Source of the DNA: Flavobacteriaceae bacterium | GTDB lineage: Bacteria > Bacteroidota > Bacteroidia > Flavobacteriales > Flavobacteriaceae | DNA length: 6,229 nt | Reading direction: 5' to 3' | NCBI GenBank assembly: GCA_023141985.1 | Contig: JAGLKH010000151.1 | Coordinates: 1 to 6,229 of the forward strand | In this document: piece by piece, positions 1 to 6,141 of the stretch | Layout of the letters: each line of letters starts with the position of its first letter | Position numbering within the stretch: the first letter of the stretch is position 1 | Notes under the pieces: generated by a model | The model's database searches: none | What the model saw: the letters and a program-made list of their open reading frames with translations, nothing else | What the model was told of the DNA's origin: nothing | Translations under genes and position numbers: made by a program

Positions 1-4
1 TGAC

Positions 5-20
5 ATCGAACTCGTTCGAT
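5..20. repeat. Small hairpin at the left edge
   Basis: A perfect 6-bp inverted repeat (ATCGAA at 5-10, TTCGAT at 15-20) with loop CTCG. It lies just left of the larger palindromic repeat. TGACA at 1-5 is also complementary to TGTCA at 32-36, so the first 36 bases can fold as one unit. It may be the tail of a dispersed repeat that continues left of the window. No function is claimed. Confidence 0.4.
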
Positions 21-35
21 ACAAATAGAGTTGTC

Positions 36-125
36 ATTCCTGTGTCCGCGTGTCGCCGAAGCTTTGCCTACTTCGCTGAAGTAGAAAAGCTACGAAGGCT
101 GAAAGCGGAGGAGCAAGACAGGAAT
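36..125. repeat. GC-richer dispersed-type palindromic repeat
   Basis: A foldable imperfect palindrome. The outer arms are ATTCCTGT (36-43) and ACAGGAAT (118-125). Inside lie TCCGC (45-49) with GCGGA (105-109), then AGCTTT (60-65) with AAAGCT (86-91), and at the centre a perfect 7-bp hairpin CTACTTC (68-74) / GAAGTAG (78-84) with loop GCT. The stretch is visibly richer in G and C than its surroundings and carries no credible ORF. The flanking words 'gtcattcctg' and 'caggaatct' resemble, from memory, dispersed intergenic repeats of flavobacterial genomes. The pairing is seen directly; the claim that it is multi-copy is inference. Confidence 0.6.
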
Positions 126-148
126 CTAAAAAAAATCTTAAAAGACTT

Positions 149-179
149 AAAACCGTTACTTTTTAGTAACGGTTTTTTT
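149..179 (+). terminator. Rho-independent terminator of an upstream gene
   Basis: A 12-bp perfect stem, 149-160 paired with 165-176, whose core is CCGTTAC / GTAACGG, closes a TTTT loop and is followed by an unbroken T run to 179. The T tract favours rightward transcription, so it should end a gene lying left of the window. It also insulates the peptidase gene that starts 27 bp downstream. The palindromic repeat at 36-125 sits between that unseen gene and this terminator. Confidence 0.85.
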
Positions 180-206
180 ATATTTATGCCCTAACTAAAT
201 TAACTA

Positions 207-2717
207 ATGAAAAAACTATTCTTACTTAGCTTCTTGTTTTGTGCAATACTTCAAGCTCAAAACAACATTGATTTATCATATTACCTTCCACAAAGCGTAA
301 CTTATAATAAAGCAATACCAAATCCTGAAAGTGTTATTGGCCATCAAGTTGGCGAGTGGCACGTAACACATGATAAATTGGTGCAATATGCATATGCTCT
401 TGCCAATGCTTCAGATAGAATTACTATTGAAGATCGTGGTAGAACATTTGAAGACAGACCCATATTATTGTTAACTATTACATCGCCTAAAAATCATCAA
501 CGTATTGATGATATTCGTAAAGCACATATAGATGCTACTAATAGCAATTCTAATACTAAGGTTTCTAATATGCCAATTGTGGTTTATCAAGGGTTTTCTA
601 TTCATGGTAACGAAGCAAGTGGTGCAAATGCAGGACTTTTAGCCGCTTATTATTTGGCTGCAGCCCAAGGCGATGCCATTAATGAATTATTAAATAATAC
701 AGTTATATTATTCGACCCTTCTTTTAATCCTGATGGCTTACAACGATTCGCCTATTGGGCAAATACAAATAAGAGTATTAATCTCAATCCAGATCCAAAC
801 GATAGAGAATACAGCGAGGTTTGGCCCGGAGGTAGAACCAACCATTATTGGTTTGATATGAATCGTGATTGGTTACCGGTACAACTTCCAGAGTCTCGTG
901 CCAGAATTGCTACATTTCATAAATGGTTGCCAAATATTTTGACAGATCACCATGAGATGGGAACGAATTCAACCTTCTTTTTTCAACCAGGAATACCCTC
1001 AAGAACACATCCTTTAACGCCTAAATTAAACCAGAAACTTACTAGAGAAATTGGTAATTATCATGCTAAAGCTTTCAATAAGATTGGCTCATTATATTAT
1101 ACAGAAGAGAGTTTCGACGATTTTTATTATGGAAAAGGCTCAACATTTCCAGACATTAATGGTGGTATCGGAATTTTATTTGAACAAGGAAGTACTAGAG
1201 GTCATATTCAAGAAAGTGATAATGGAATATTAACGTTTCCGTTTGCTATTCGCAATCAATTTACTGCAGCACTATCTACTTTAGATGCAGCCAAGAATAT
1301 GCGTGAAGAAATATTAACTTATCAACATAACTTCTTCAAAAATGCGCGACGTGAAGCTGCTAAAGAAAACGGAAAAGGGATTGTTTTTGGAGATGAAAAA
1401 GATGCTGCCAAGACCTATCATTTAGCAGAAATCTTAAATCGACATAAAATTAAGTTTAATGAAGTAAAACAGGATTTTACAGCCAATGGTAAGCGTTTTA
1501 AAAAAGGACACAGTTACATTATTCCTAAAAACCAAAAGAACACACGTTTAATAAATGCTATGTTCGAAAAGCGTACCACATTCCAAGACAGCTTGTTTTA
1601 TGATATTTCGGCATGGACATTTCCATTGGCATTTAATCTAGATTATGCCGAAGGTGTTTCTACTAGTAATGCAGGATCAGAAGTTACAGATTTACAATTT
1701 AAATCAGGAATCGTTTCAGGGCAAAGTAATTATGCTTATCTCATGGAATGGCATGAATACTATACTCCAAAAGTTTTAAATAAGCTATTAAATAAAAATA
1801 TTAGAGCTAAAGTTGCAATGAAACAATTTAGCTTAAACGGAAAAAAATATGACTACGGAACCATTTTAATTCAAGTTCAAAATCAAAACATGCTCTCTCA
1901 AGAATTACACGCCTTATTAAAGCATTTAGCTAGAGAAGGTCATGTGCAAATTGATGCTGTTTCTACCGGGTTAACTCAAGGAATTGATCTGGGAAGCAAC
2001 CATTTTAGAGCTTTACAAAAACCAAAAATCGCATTACTGGTAGGAGATGGAATTTCATCCTATGATGCTGGAGAAATTTGGCATTTATTTGATACACGTT
2101 ACGATATTACTGTAACAAAGTTGGATACCAAAACTATTGGCCGAGCCGATTTAAGCCGTTATAATACCATAATTATGCCTAATGCCCGATCCTTAAGCGA
2201 GTCTAATACCAAAAAGATTAAAACCTGGGTTGAAAATGGAGGTACTATTATAGGATACAGAAATACAGTAAAATGGTTTAACACTAAAGAACTGGCAAAA
2301 TTGGAATTTAAAAAAGTTGAAGTTCCTGCTAAAAATGTAACCTTTGAAGAACGGAGGGATTTTAGAGGTGCCCAGGTTATTGGTGGTGCCATTTTTGAAG
2401 CAGAAATTGACAGGTCACATCCCATAAATTTTGGTTATAAAAACAATAAAATTGCATTGTTCAGAAATACAACAATTTTTATGAAACCAGATAAGAACAG
2501 TTATAACAACCCAATACAATATACAAAGCGTCCTATTTTAGCTGGTTACATTTCTAAACCAAACTTAGATAGCATTGGTAGTACAGTACCTTTACAAATA
2601 AAGCCATTAGGGAAAGGCAAGGTTGTTGCGTTTACTGATAACACAAACTTCAGAGCTTTTTGGTATGGTACAAATAAGCTGTTAATGAATGCGATTTTCT
2701 TTAGAGAAGAACTATAA
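207..2717 (+). CDS. Secreted M14-family zinc carboxypeptidase-like protein
   Basis: An 836-residue exported metallopeptidase of the M14 (carboxypeptidase A-like) fold, expected to remove C-terminal residues from peptides outside the cytoplasm; the true substrate is unknown. Residues 1-18 form a signal peptide (KK, hydrophobic core, ending LQAQ). The catalytic domain spans about 40-370. HGNE (H133, E136) gives two zinc ligands, MNRDW (N219-R220) matches the substrate-carboxylate Asn-Arg pair, DHHEMG (H248/H249) supplies the third zinc ligand, and E326 in ILFEQG fits the catalytic glutamate. A C-terminal segment (about 605-690: KIALLVGDG, IIMPNA, WVENGGTIIGY) looks like a glutamine-amidotransferase-like Rossmann domain, an architecture I recall for large Bacteroidota M14 proteins. 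No C-terminal secretion tail is obvious. An in-frame TAA two codons upstream fixes the start. Its last 6 bp overlap the convergent acyltransferase gene. The family call is firm; the physiological role is not. Confidence 0.9.
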   Translation: MKKLFLLSFLFCAILQAQNNIDLSYYLPQSVTYNKAIPNPESVIGHQVGEWHVTHDKLVQYAYALANASDRITIEDRGRTFEDRPILLLTITSPKNHQRIDDIRKAHIDATNSNSNTKVSNMPIVVYQGFSIHGNEASGANAGLLAAYYLAAAQGDAINELLNNTVILFDPSFNPDGLQRFAYWANTNKSINLNPDPNDREYSEVWPGGRTNHYWFDMNRDWLPVQLPESRARIATFHKWLPNILTDHHEMGTNSTFFFQPGIPSRTHPLTPKLNQKLTREIGNYHAKAFNKIGSLYYTEESFDDFYYGKGSTFPDINGGIGILFEQGSTRGHIQESDNGILTFPFAIRNQFTAALSTLDAAKNMREEILTYQHNFFKNARREAAKENGKGIVFGDEKDAAKTYHLAEILNRHKIKFNEVKQDFTANGKRFKKGHSYIIPKNQKNTRLINAMFEKRTTFQDSLFYDISAWTFPLAFNLDYAEGVSTSNAGSEVTDLQFKSGIVSGQSNYAYLMEWHEYYTPKVLNKLLNKNIRAKVAMKQFSLNGKKYDYGTILIQVQNQNMLSQELHALLKHLAREGHVQIDAVSTGLTQGIDLGSNHFRALQKPKIALLVGDGISSYDAGEIWHLFDTRYDITVTKLDTKTIGRADLSRYNTIIMPNARSLSESNTKKIKTWVENGGTIIGYRNTVKWFNTKELAKLEFKKVEVPAKNVTFEERRDFRGAQVIGGAIFEAEIDRSHPINFGYKNNKIALFRNTTIFMKPDKNSYNNPIQYTKRPILAGYISKPNLDSIGSTVPLQIKPLGKGKVVAFTDNTNFRAFWYGTNKLLMNAIFFREEL

Positions 2718-3743
2718 TTTTACAGCAAAAAGGGCAAGGCCTAAAACACAAAACAAATATAGCATTGCTGTTTTAATGCCGAATAAAGCAAACAAAACAA
2801 AAACAAATATTAATACATACAAAGGGACTAGAGTTATAGCTATCGCGAACCTAAAAGTAGATGTAAACTCTATTTCCTTTATTTTTGGCTGAGCTATAAA
2901 CTTCCACACCAAATAAGGAGGTAAAATATTGATTATTAATAAGAATTTAAATATTGAACGTATCCACTTAATATGTGATTTAGGCTTAGCTTCACAATCC
3001 TTAAAATCACTAGCTATGCATTTATTTATTTCTATAGGGTCTAAGTAATCCATATTTAAAGCATCTAACTTTTTAATTGTTTGTTCGTAACCTTCAGTTG
3101 GAATATGAGTCGTCAATTTTGAGATTTGAGATTGAATGCTTAGTTTTAATTTCATAACAGCTGCATTTCTATTATCAGAAACAAAGGATTTAGCAGCAAT
3201 AGGCTCTCCAAAATAAATAGAGGTGCTATCTACAAAATTTTTAGCATTGATAAAATTTAAACCTACCGGAACGAGTTGTAAGTCGGTTTCCGGATATTTT
3301 TCAAATGTATCAAAAACGATACGTGTAAATCCCCTACTTAAAGGGCGTACAGTACGATTTAGGTTATGGCTACCTTCGGGAAAAACAACAACAGCTTCGT
3401 TTTGATGTAGTAACGTTGTACACGAATTAAAAATGGAGTGGTTATTAGTTAAATTACTCCAACCATCTCTAATGCGATACACTGGCAGCATACACAAACT
3501 CTTTAGTAATTTACTTATAATAGGGTTTTTAAACACACTTGCTCTTGTTAAAAAATAAGAAAATCGCCCACACTTAGTCGCGATTAAAAGTGCGTCTAAT
3601 AAAGCATTTTGATGATTCGACAAGAATAATACCGGCTTATCTTTAGGAATGTTTTCAGCATTTACCACTTTAATTTTCTTGAAATAAAAGAATAGCCCTA
3701 ATTTAATATAGAATCTGACGCTATGTAACCAAATCTGTTTCAT
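2712..3743 (-). CDS. 1-acylglycerol-3-phosphate acyltransferase-like (PlsC/LPLAT) membrane protein
   Basis: A 343-residue acyltransferase of the LPLAT superfamily, likely to move an acyl chain onto a (lyso)glycerolipid at the inner face of the cytoplasmic membrane. Motifs are in the usual order: SNHQNALLD (H44, D50), FLTRASVFKNP (about 64-74), VVFPEGSHN (E123, G124) and LVPVGLNF (157-164). The His-Asp spacing is HX5D, not the classic HX4D. I recall this in the GPAT-like branch that includes yeast Gat1/Gat2, so it is probably a subfamily mark and not a defect. About 100 residues follow the catalytic domain, then hydrophobic segments near 264-284 and 297-340 that should anchor it, making it longer than plain PlsC. 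It is third in the leftward gene group, 87 bp after the transporter gene, and ends inside the M14 gene's last codons. Substrate and exact reaction cannot be told from sequence. Confidence 0.85.
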   Translation of the reverse strand: MKQIWLHSVRFYIKLGLFFYFKKIKVVNAENIPKDKPVLFLSNHQNALLDALLIATKCGRFSYFLTRASVFKNPIISKLLKSLCMLPVYRIRDGWSNLTNNHSIFNSCTTLLHQNEAVVVFPEGSHNLNRTVRPLSRGFTRIVFDTFEKYPETDLQLVPVGLNFINAKNFVDSTSIYFGEPIAAKSFVSDNRNAAVMKLKLSIQSQISKLTTHIPTEGYEQTIKKLDALNMDYLDPIEINKCIASDFKDCEAKPKSHIKWIRSIFKFLLIINILPPYLVWKFIAQPKIKEIEFTSTFRFAIAITLVPLYVLIFVFVLFALFGIKTAMLYLFCVLGLALFAVKL

Positions 3744-3789
3744 CTGTATATTCTTATTGTTTTTTAATTGTAAGATGGAACATCCAAAT

Positions 3790-3831
3790 AAACATCTTCC
3801 CTGTGTGACAAAAATTTTGATATAGATGTTT
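3790..3831. repeat. Inverted repeat between transporter and acyltransferase genes
   Basis: AAACATCT (3790-3797) and AGATGTTT (3824-3831) form an 8-bp perfect inverted repeat around a 26-base loop, touching the transporter stop codon. On the minus strand it could be a weak attenuator or terminator between the two genes, but the loop is long, the stem AT-rich, and no clean T run follows. The pairing is seen; a function is only possible. Confidence 0.25.
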
Positions 3832-4748
3832 CAATTTTCAATACGCTGTTTCGTTTTAGAAGACCAATAAAATGCCAATAATAATCCGGAAATAATATGC
3901 CATATCCCCCAAAATGCTGCTAAAATTGCCATTCCACCTAAGCCATTAAAAAAAGTAAAAATTAATAATAATCCTAATCCTGAGTTCTGAATTCCTGTCT
4001 CAATTGCTAAAGTTTTCTGATTTTTAAACGATAACATAAATAGTTTAGCAACTAATAACCCTAACAAAATGGCTAATATATTATGACTTATTCCTATTAA
4101 TAATACATGATGAATATAATTATTAAAGACATCCAAATTGTTTGAAAATGCTATAATGACAATTGCAACAAAAACGATTATTGAAAAAGGCTTTAAAAAT
4201 TTTGAAAGCTTGATTGATAATTGTGGCTTCTTACTTCGCATAAACATTCCTAATACTAAAGGAATCCCCAATATAAGTATCACCAATTTCACCAAATCAA
4301 ACGGTTCGAGTTCTACCGTTTGTAAAATTTGTGCTGTTGGTTCGTATAAATTACCATAAAATTTAAAATTAAAAGGAGTCATAAATATCGCTAAAAATGT
4401 AGCAAATGCTGTTAGACTCACAGATAACGCTGTATTCCCTTTGGCTAAATGTGTCATGAAATTGGAGATGTTACCTCCGGGACAAGCAGCAACCATCATC
4501 ATTCCTAAAGCAATGCTTGGCTGTGGTTTAATAACTATTATTATTAAAAATGTGAGCAGTGGTAATAATACAAACTGTGATAAAACACCTACCAAAATTA
4601 ATTTTGGTTGACGTAATAAAATCTTAAAATCGTCTAAGGTGATTGATAAAGCTACTCCAAACATTACTATGGCTAATGCTATATTTAAAATCAAGAGTCC
4701 GTTACTGTCAAAATTTATTTGTACGTCGTCAAGTTCTTGCATAATCAT
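3831..4748 (-). CDS. Bile acid:sodium symporter (BASS) family transporter
   Basis: A 305-residue integral membrane protein, almost wholly hydrophobic, with roughly nine to ten membrane segments (for example about 16-36, 50-73, 77-90, 152-170, 188-201, 213-240, 258-297). Two signatures support the BASS family: ACPGGNISN (88-96), matching the conserved unwound helix that helps bind sodium, and IETGIQNSGLG (249-259), with the E250/Q254/N255 pattern of the second crossing helix. Such proteins import organic anions with sodium in the cytoplasmic membrane. Bacterial members are often annotated from homology alone, and the substrate here may not be a bile acid; pantothenate or a keto acid is equally possible. 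The ATG immediately follows the TAA of the CsaA-like gene with no gap, implying translational coupling. A second ATG two codons later (MIM) is an alternative start. Confidence 0.88.
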   Translation of the reverse strand: MIMQELDDVQINFDSNGLLILNIALAIVMFGVALSITLDDFKILLRQPKLILVGVLSQFVLLPLLTFLIIIVIKPQPSIALGMMMVAACPGGNISNFMTHLAKGNTALSVSLTAFATFLAIFMTPFNFKFYGNLYEPTAQILQTVELEPFDLVKLVILILGIPLVLGMFMRSKKPQLSIKLSKFLKPFSIIVFVAIVIIAFSNNLDVFNNYIHHVLLIGISHNILAILLGLLVAKLFMLSFKNQKTLAIETGIQNSGLGLLLIFTFFNGLGGMAILAAFWGIWHIISGLLLAFYWSSKTKQRIEN

Positions 4749-5084
4749 TTAAGATACAGTTGAACCATTTTTTACTTTCACTTCCGGATTAAGTAAAATA
4801 ACTTCTTTATCCTTTACAGCTCCAAGCACAAGACATTCACTCATAAACTTAGCAATTTGCTTTTTAGGAAAATTTACAACAGCAACAACTTGTCTATTTA
4901 ATAAATCTTCTTTAGAATAAAGCGATGTTATTTGTGCTGATGATTTCTTAATCCCTAATTCACCAAAATCAATGGATAGTTGGTAAGCCGGATGCCGTGC
5001 TTCGGGAAAGTCATTAACTTCAATTATAGTACCTACTCGTAAATCAGTTTTTGTAAAATCTTCAAAAGTAATAGTATTACTCAT
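4749..5084 (-). CDS. csaA: CsaA-like export chaperone / tRNA-binding-domain protein
   Basis: A 111-residue, single-domain OB-fold protein of the tRNA-binding (EMAP/Trbp111-like) superfamily, very close in length and motif order to CsaA of Bacillus subtilis. Visible family signatures are DLRVGTI (14-20), FPEARHPAYQLSIDFG (27-42), GIKKSSAQIT (44-53), VVAVVNFPKKQIA (66-78) and MSECLVLGA (81-89). CsaA forms homodimers and is reported to bind unfolded precursor proteins and SecA as a SecB-like chaperone; binding to tRNA is a related family property. No signal peptide, so it should be cytosolic. It is first in the leftward group, 133 bp from the divergent thioredoxin-like gene, and ends directly against the start of the transporter gene. 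Family call is strong; a role in secretion in this organism is by homology only. Confidence 0.9.
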   Translation of the reverse strand: MSNTITFEDFTKTDLRVGTIIEVNDFPEARHPAYQLSIDFGELGIKKSSAQITSLYSKEDLLNRQVVAVVNFPKKQIAKFMSECLVLGAVKDKEVILLNPEVKVKNGSTVS

Positions 5085-5118
5085 AAGTTTGTTTAGTTAG
5101 TTAGATGCTGAAGATATG

Positions 5119-5156
5119 AAATTTCAATTAACTTAAAGTATGACAACTTGAAATTT
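5119..5156. promoter_or_regulatory. Inverted repeat in the divergent promoter region
   Basis: AAATTTCAA (5119-5127) and TTGAAATTT (5148-5156) are perfect 9-bp inverted copies separated by 20 bases, placed in the middle of the 133-bp region between the two divergent genes. The arm centres are about 29 bp apart, close to three helical turns, so a dimeric regulator could bind both. The arms are AT-rich and such matches arise readily in this DNA, so this is a candidate operator only. Confidence 0.25.
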
Positions 5157-5168
5157 GGAATTTTAAAA

Positions 5169-5200
5169 TTGATGAGTTCTTTAAATTTTAAGTATTTTTA
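5169..5200 (+). promoter_or_regulatory. Candidate Bacteroidota-type promoter for the thioredoxin-like gene
   Basis: TTG at 5169-5171, then 21 bases, then TATTTTTA at 5193-5200. This fits the flavobacterial -33 TTG / -7 TAnnTTTG pattern with one mismatch in the last position of the -7 box. It would give a leader of about a dozen bases before the ATG at 5218. In such AT-rich DNA a chance match is quite possible. Confidence 0.35.
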
Positions 5201-5217
5201 TTCATAATTAAAATATT

Positions 5218-5775
5218 ATGTCAAGAACACCTTCTAACATGATTCCTTTAGGAACATTAGCACCAGATTTCAATCTGTTAGATACTATAAGTGATAACTA
5301 TATTGATTTACAAAACGCTAAAGGAAAAAAGGGAACTGTCATTATGTTTATTTGCAACCATTGTCCTTTTGTTATTCATGTGAATTCTGAATTGGTTGCT
5401 ATAGCAAATATTTATGCTAAAAAAGGGGTTAATTTTATTGCTGTTTCCAGCAATGATGCTGAAACCTATCCTCAAGATGGCCCAGGCCAAATGAAGGTTC
5501 ATGCCAAAAATATTGGCTATCCTTTTCCTTATTTATACGATGAAACTCAAAACATAGCAAAAGCTTATGATGCTGCTTGCACTCCAGATTTATATTTGTT
5601 TAATGCTGAATTAAAATTAGTTTATCGTGGACAATTAGACGATTCTCGTCCAGGGAATAGAATACCTGTAACTGGAAATGACTTGCGCAATGCTTTGGAT
5701 TGTTTGCTTAAAAATGAAGAAAACATGACGGCACAAAAACCTAGTATTGGTTGTAATATTAAGTGGAAGAAATAA
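5218..5775 (+). CDS. Thioredoxin-fold, peroxiredoxin-like (AhpC/TSA-type) protein
   Basis: A 185-residue thioredoxin-superfamily protein of the peroxiredoxin-like group. It begins with the AhpC/TSA entry pattern LGTLAPDFNL (11-20). The redox motif CNHCPF (C46, C49) sits after the first strand VIMFI where thioredoxins carry WCGPC, and is followed by VNFIAVSSND (71-80), YPFPYLYDETQNIAKAYDA (101-119), CTPDLYLFN (121-129, with the cis-Pro type TPD) and LVYRGQLDD (134-142). The C-terminal PSIGCNIKWK (175-184) is, from memory, conserved in this group. C121, C162 and C179 are extra cysteines. No signal peptide is visible, so it is likely cytosolic. It probably acts as a disulfide reductase or peroxidase; the partner is unknown. 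It stands alone on the plus strand, divergent from the CsaA-like gene. Confidence 0.87.
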   Translation: MSRTPSNMIPLGTLAPDFNLLDTISDNYIDLQNAKGKKGTVIMFICNHCPFVIHVNSELVAIANIYAKKGVNFIAVSSNDAETYPQDGPGQMKVHAKNIGYPFPYLYDETQNIAKAYDAACTPDLYLFNAELKLVYRGQLDDSRPGNRIPVTGNDLRNALDCLLKNEENMTAQKPSIGCNIKWKK

Positions 5776-5780
5776 TGAAG

Positions 5781-5820
5781 AACAAATGTTTTGTTTGTTT
5801 GTTTTGTTTTTGTTTTTTTT
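5781..5820 (+). terminator. Possible weak terminator after the thioredoxin-like gene
   Basis: AACAAA (5781-5786) can pair with TTTGTT (5790-5795) across a TGT loop, 6 bp after the stop codon, and is followed by a T-rich run broken by single Gs that ends in eight Ts (5813-5820). The stem is weak, with one G-C pair, so termination here is uncertain. The larger palindrome just downstream lacks a following T run and does not look like a terminator. Confidence 0.3.
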
Positions 5821-5821
5821 C

Positions 5822-5850
5822 AATTGTTGGTGAAAAACACCAACAATGGC
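5822..5850 (-). repeat. REP-like palindromic element, copy 1
   Basis: A perfect 10-bp hairpin: stem ATTGTTGGTG (5823-5832) and CACCAACAAT (5838-5847) with loop AAAAA. Including one outer A and the inner GGC (5848-5850), the 29 bases are an exact reverse complement of 6092-6120. Oriented by the GCC that precedes the stem, this copy points leftwards. No T run follows on either strand, so it is unlikely to be a terminator. The nearby transposase-like gene suggests a REP unit. Confidence 0.7.
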
Positions 5851-6044
5851 ATTAATGTTTTGTCTCTGGAAATATTATGTAATAAACAGTTATATTTTTT
5901 GAATATAATAAGTTGTGCAACATTAGAAAAATTCTGAAAAAAAACCAATTTACTAACTGAAAAAGGGAGTTCACTCATTCTGACTTATATGAAACCATAG
6001 TTTTTGAAAAAATCAGAATTATTAACAAATTAAATGAAAATCAA

Positions 6045-6122
6045 ATGAAAAAAATCGGACTCATCTTATTATTGACTTTACTAACTTTTTCGCCATTGTT
6101 GGTGTTTTTCACCAACAATTAA
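6045..6122 (+). pseudogene. 25-codon signal-peptide-like ORF, probably a gene broken by the repeat
   Basis: The ORF starts MKKIGLILLLTLLTFS, a typical secretion-signal start (two lysines, then a long Leu-rich core), and continues for nine residues (PLLVFFTNN) encoded entirely by the palindromic repeat before a TAA formed at the repeat's right edge. The first 16 codons thus look like the beginning of a secreted protein or lipoprotein gene whose remainder is missing. I infer that insertion of, or recombination at, the repeat cut it off. Alternatively it is a real micropeptide, or chance coding in AT-rich DNA. An overlapping ATG at 6034 gives only MKIK before a stop. No mature domain is visible, so no function can be given. 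Confidence 0.4.
6092..6120 (+). repeat. REP-like palindromic element, copy 2
   Basis: A perfect 10-bp hairpin, ATTGTTGGTG (6095-6104) and CACCAACAAT (6110-6119) with loop TTTTT, preceded by GCC (6092-6094) and followed by T. It is the exact reverse complement of copy 1 over 29 bases. The two GCC sides face each other, giving a head-to-head pair with 241 bases between. It ends 21 bp before the ATG of the transposase-like ORF. It also supplies the last nine codons of the short signal-peptide-like ORF. Confidence 0.7.
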
Positions 6123-6141
6123 TTAAGTAATACTTTTATAA

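Larger units (their letters stand above)
5776..6141. other. Accessory intergenic region between thioredoxin-like and transposase genes
   Basis: This 366-bp stretch holds no ordinary gene. In order it contains a T/G-rich tract (5787-5820), the first REP-like palindrome, an AT-only hairpin with TTATATT (5890-5896) and AATATAA (5902-5908), three copies of a 7-mer (ATTCTGA at 5931-5937 and 5977-5983, its complement TCAGAAT at 6013-6019), a short signal-peptide-like ORF, and the second palindrome. Base use is strongly AT-rich with many A and T runs. Confidence 0.6.

Noticed and set aside
179..186. TATATTTA as a -7 box for the M14 gene
   Set aside because: The matching -33 region would fall inside the terminator stem and contains no TTG at suitable spacing.
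2159..2425. Minus-strand 88-codon ORF inside the M14 gene
   Set aside because: It is a shadow of conserved peptidase coding sequence, with no recognisable domain.
2689..2892. Plus-strand 67-codon ORF overlapping the 3' ends of the convergent genes
   Set aside because: It is antisense to the acyltransferase's C-terminal membrane segments and has no family features.
3785..3811. Possible promoter for the acyltransferase gene on the minus strand (TTG at 3811-3809, TTTATTTG at 3792-3785)
   Set aside because: The spacing is only 16 bases and the second position of the -7 box mismatches. The gene is more simply read with the upstream transporter.
5823..5847. Palindrome after the thioredoxin-like gene read as a rho-independent terminator
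   Set aside because: No T run follows the stem on the plus strand (GGCATTAATG), and the minus strand is followed by an A-rich tract. An exact inverted copy at 6095-6119 also argues for a repeat.
5846..5902. 18-codon ORF starting in the first palindrome (MALMFCLWKYY)
   Set aside because: Very short, with no signal, domain or supporting context; probably chance.
5822..6120. CRISPR-like or tandem repeat array
   Set aside because: There are only two copies, in opposite orientation, with no regular spacers.
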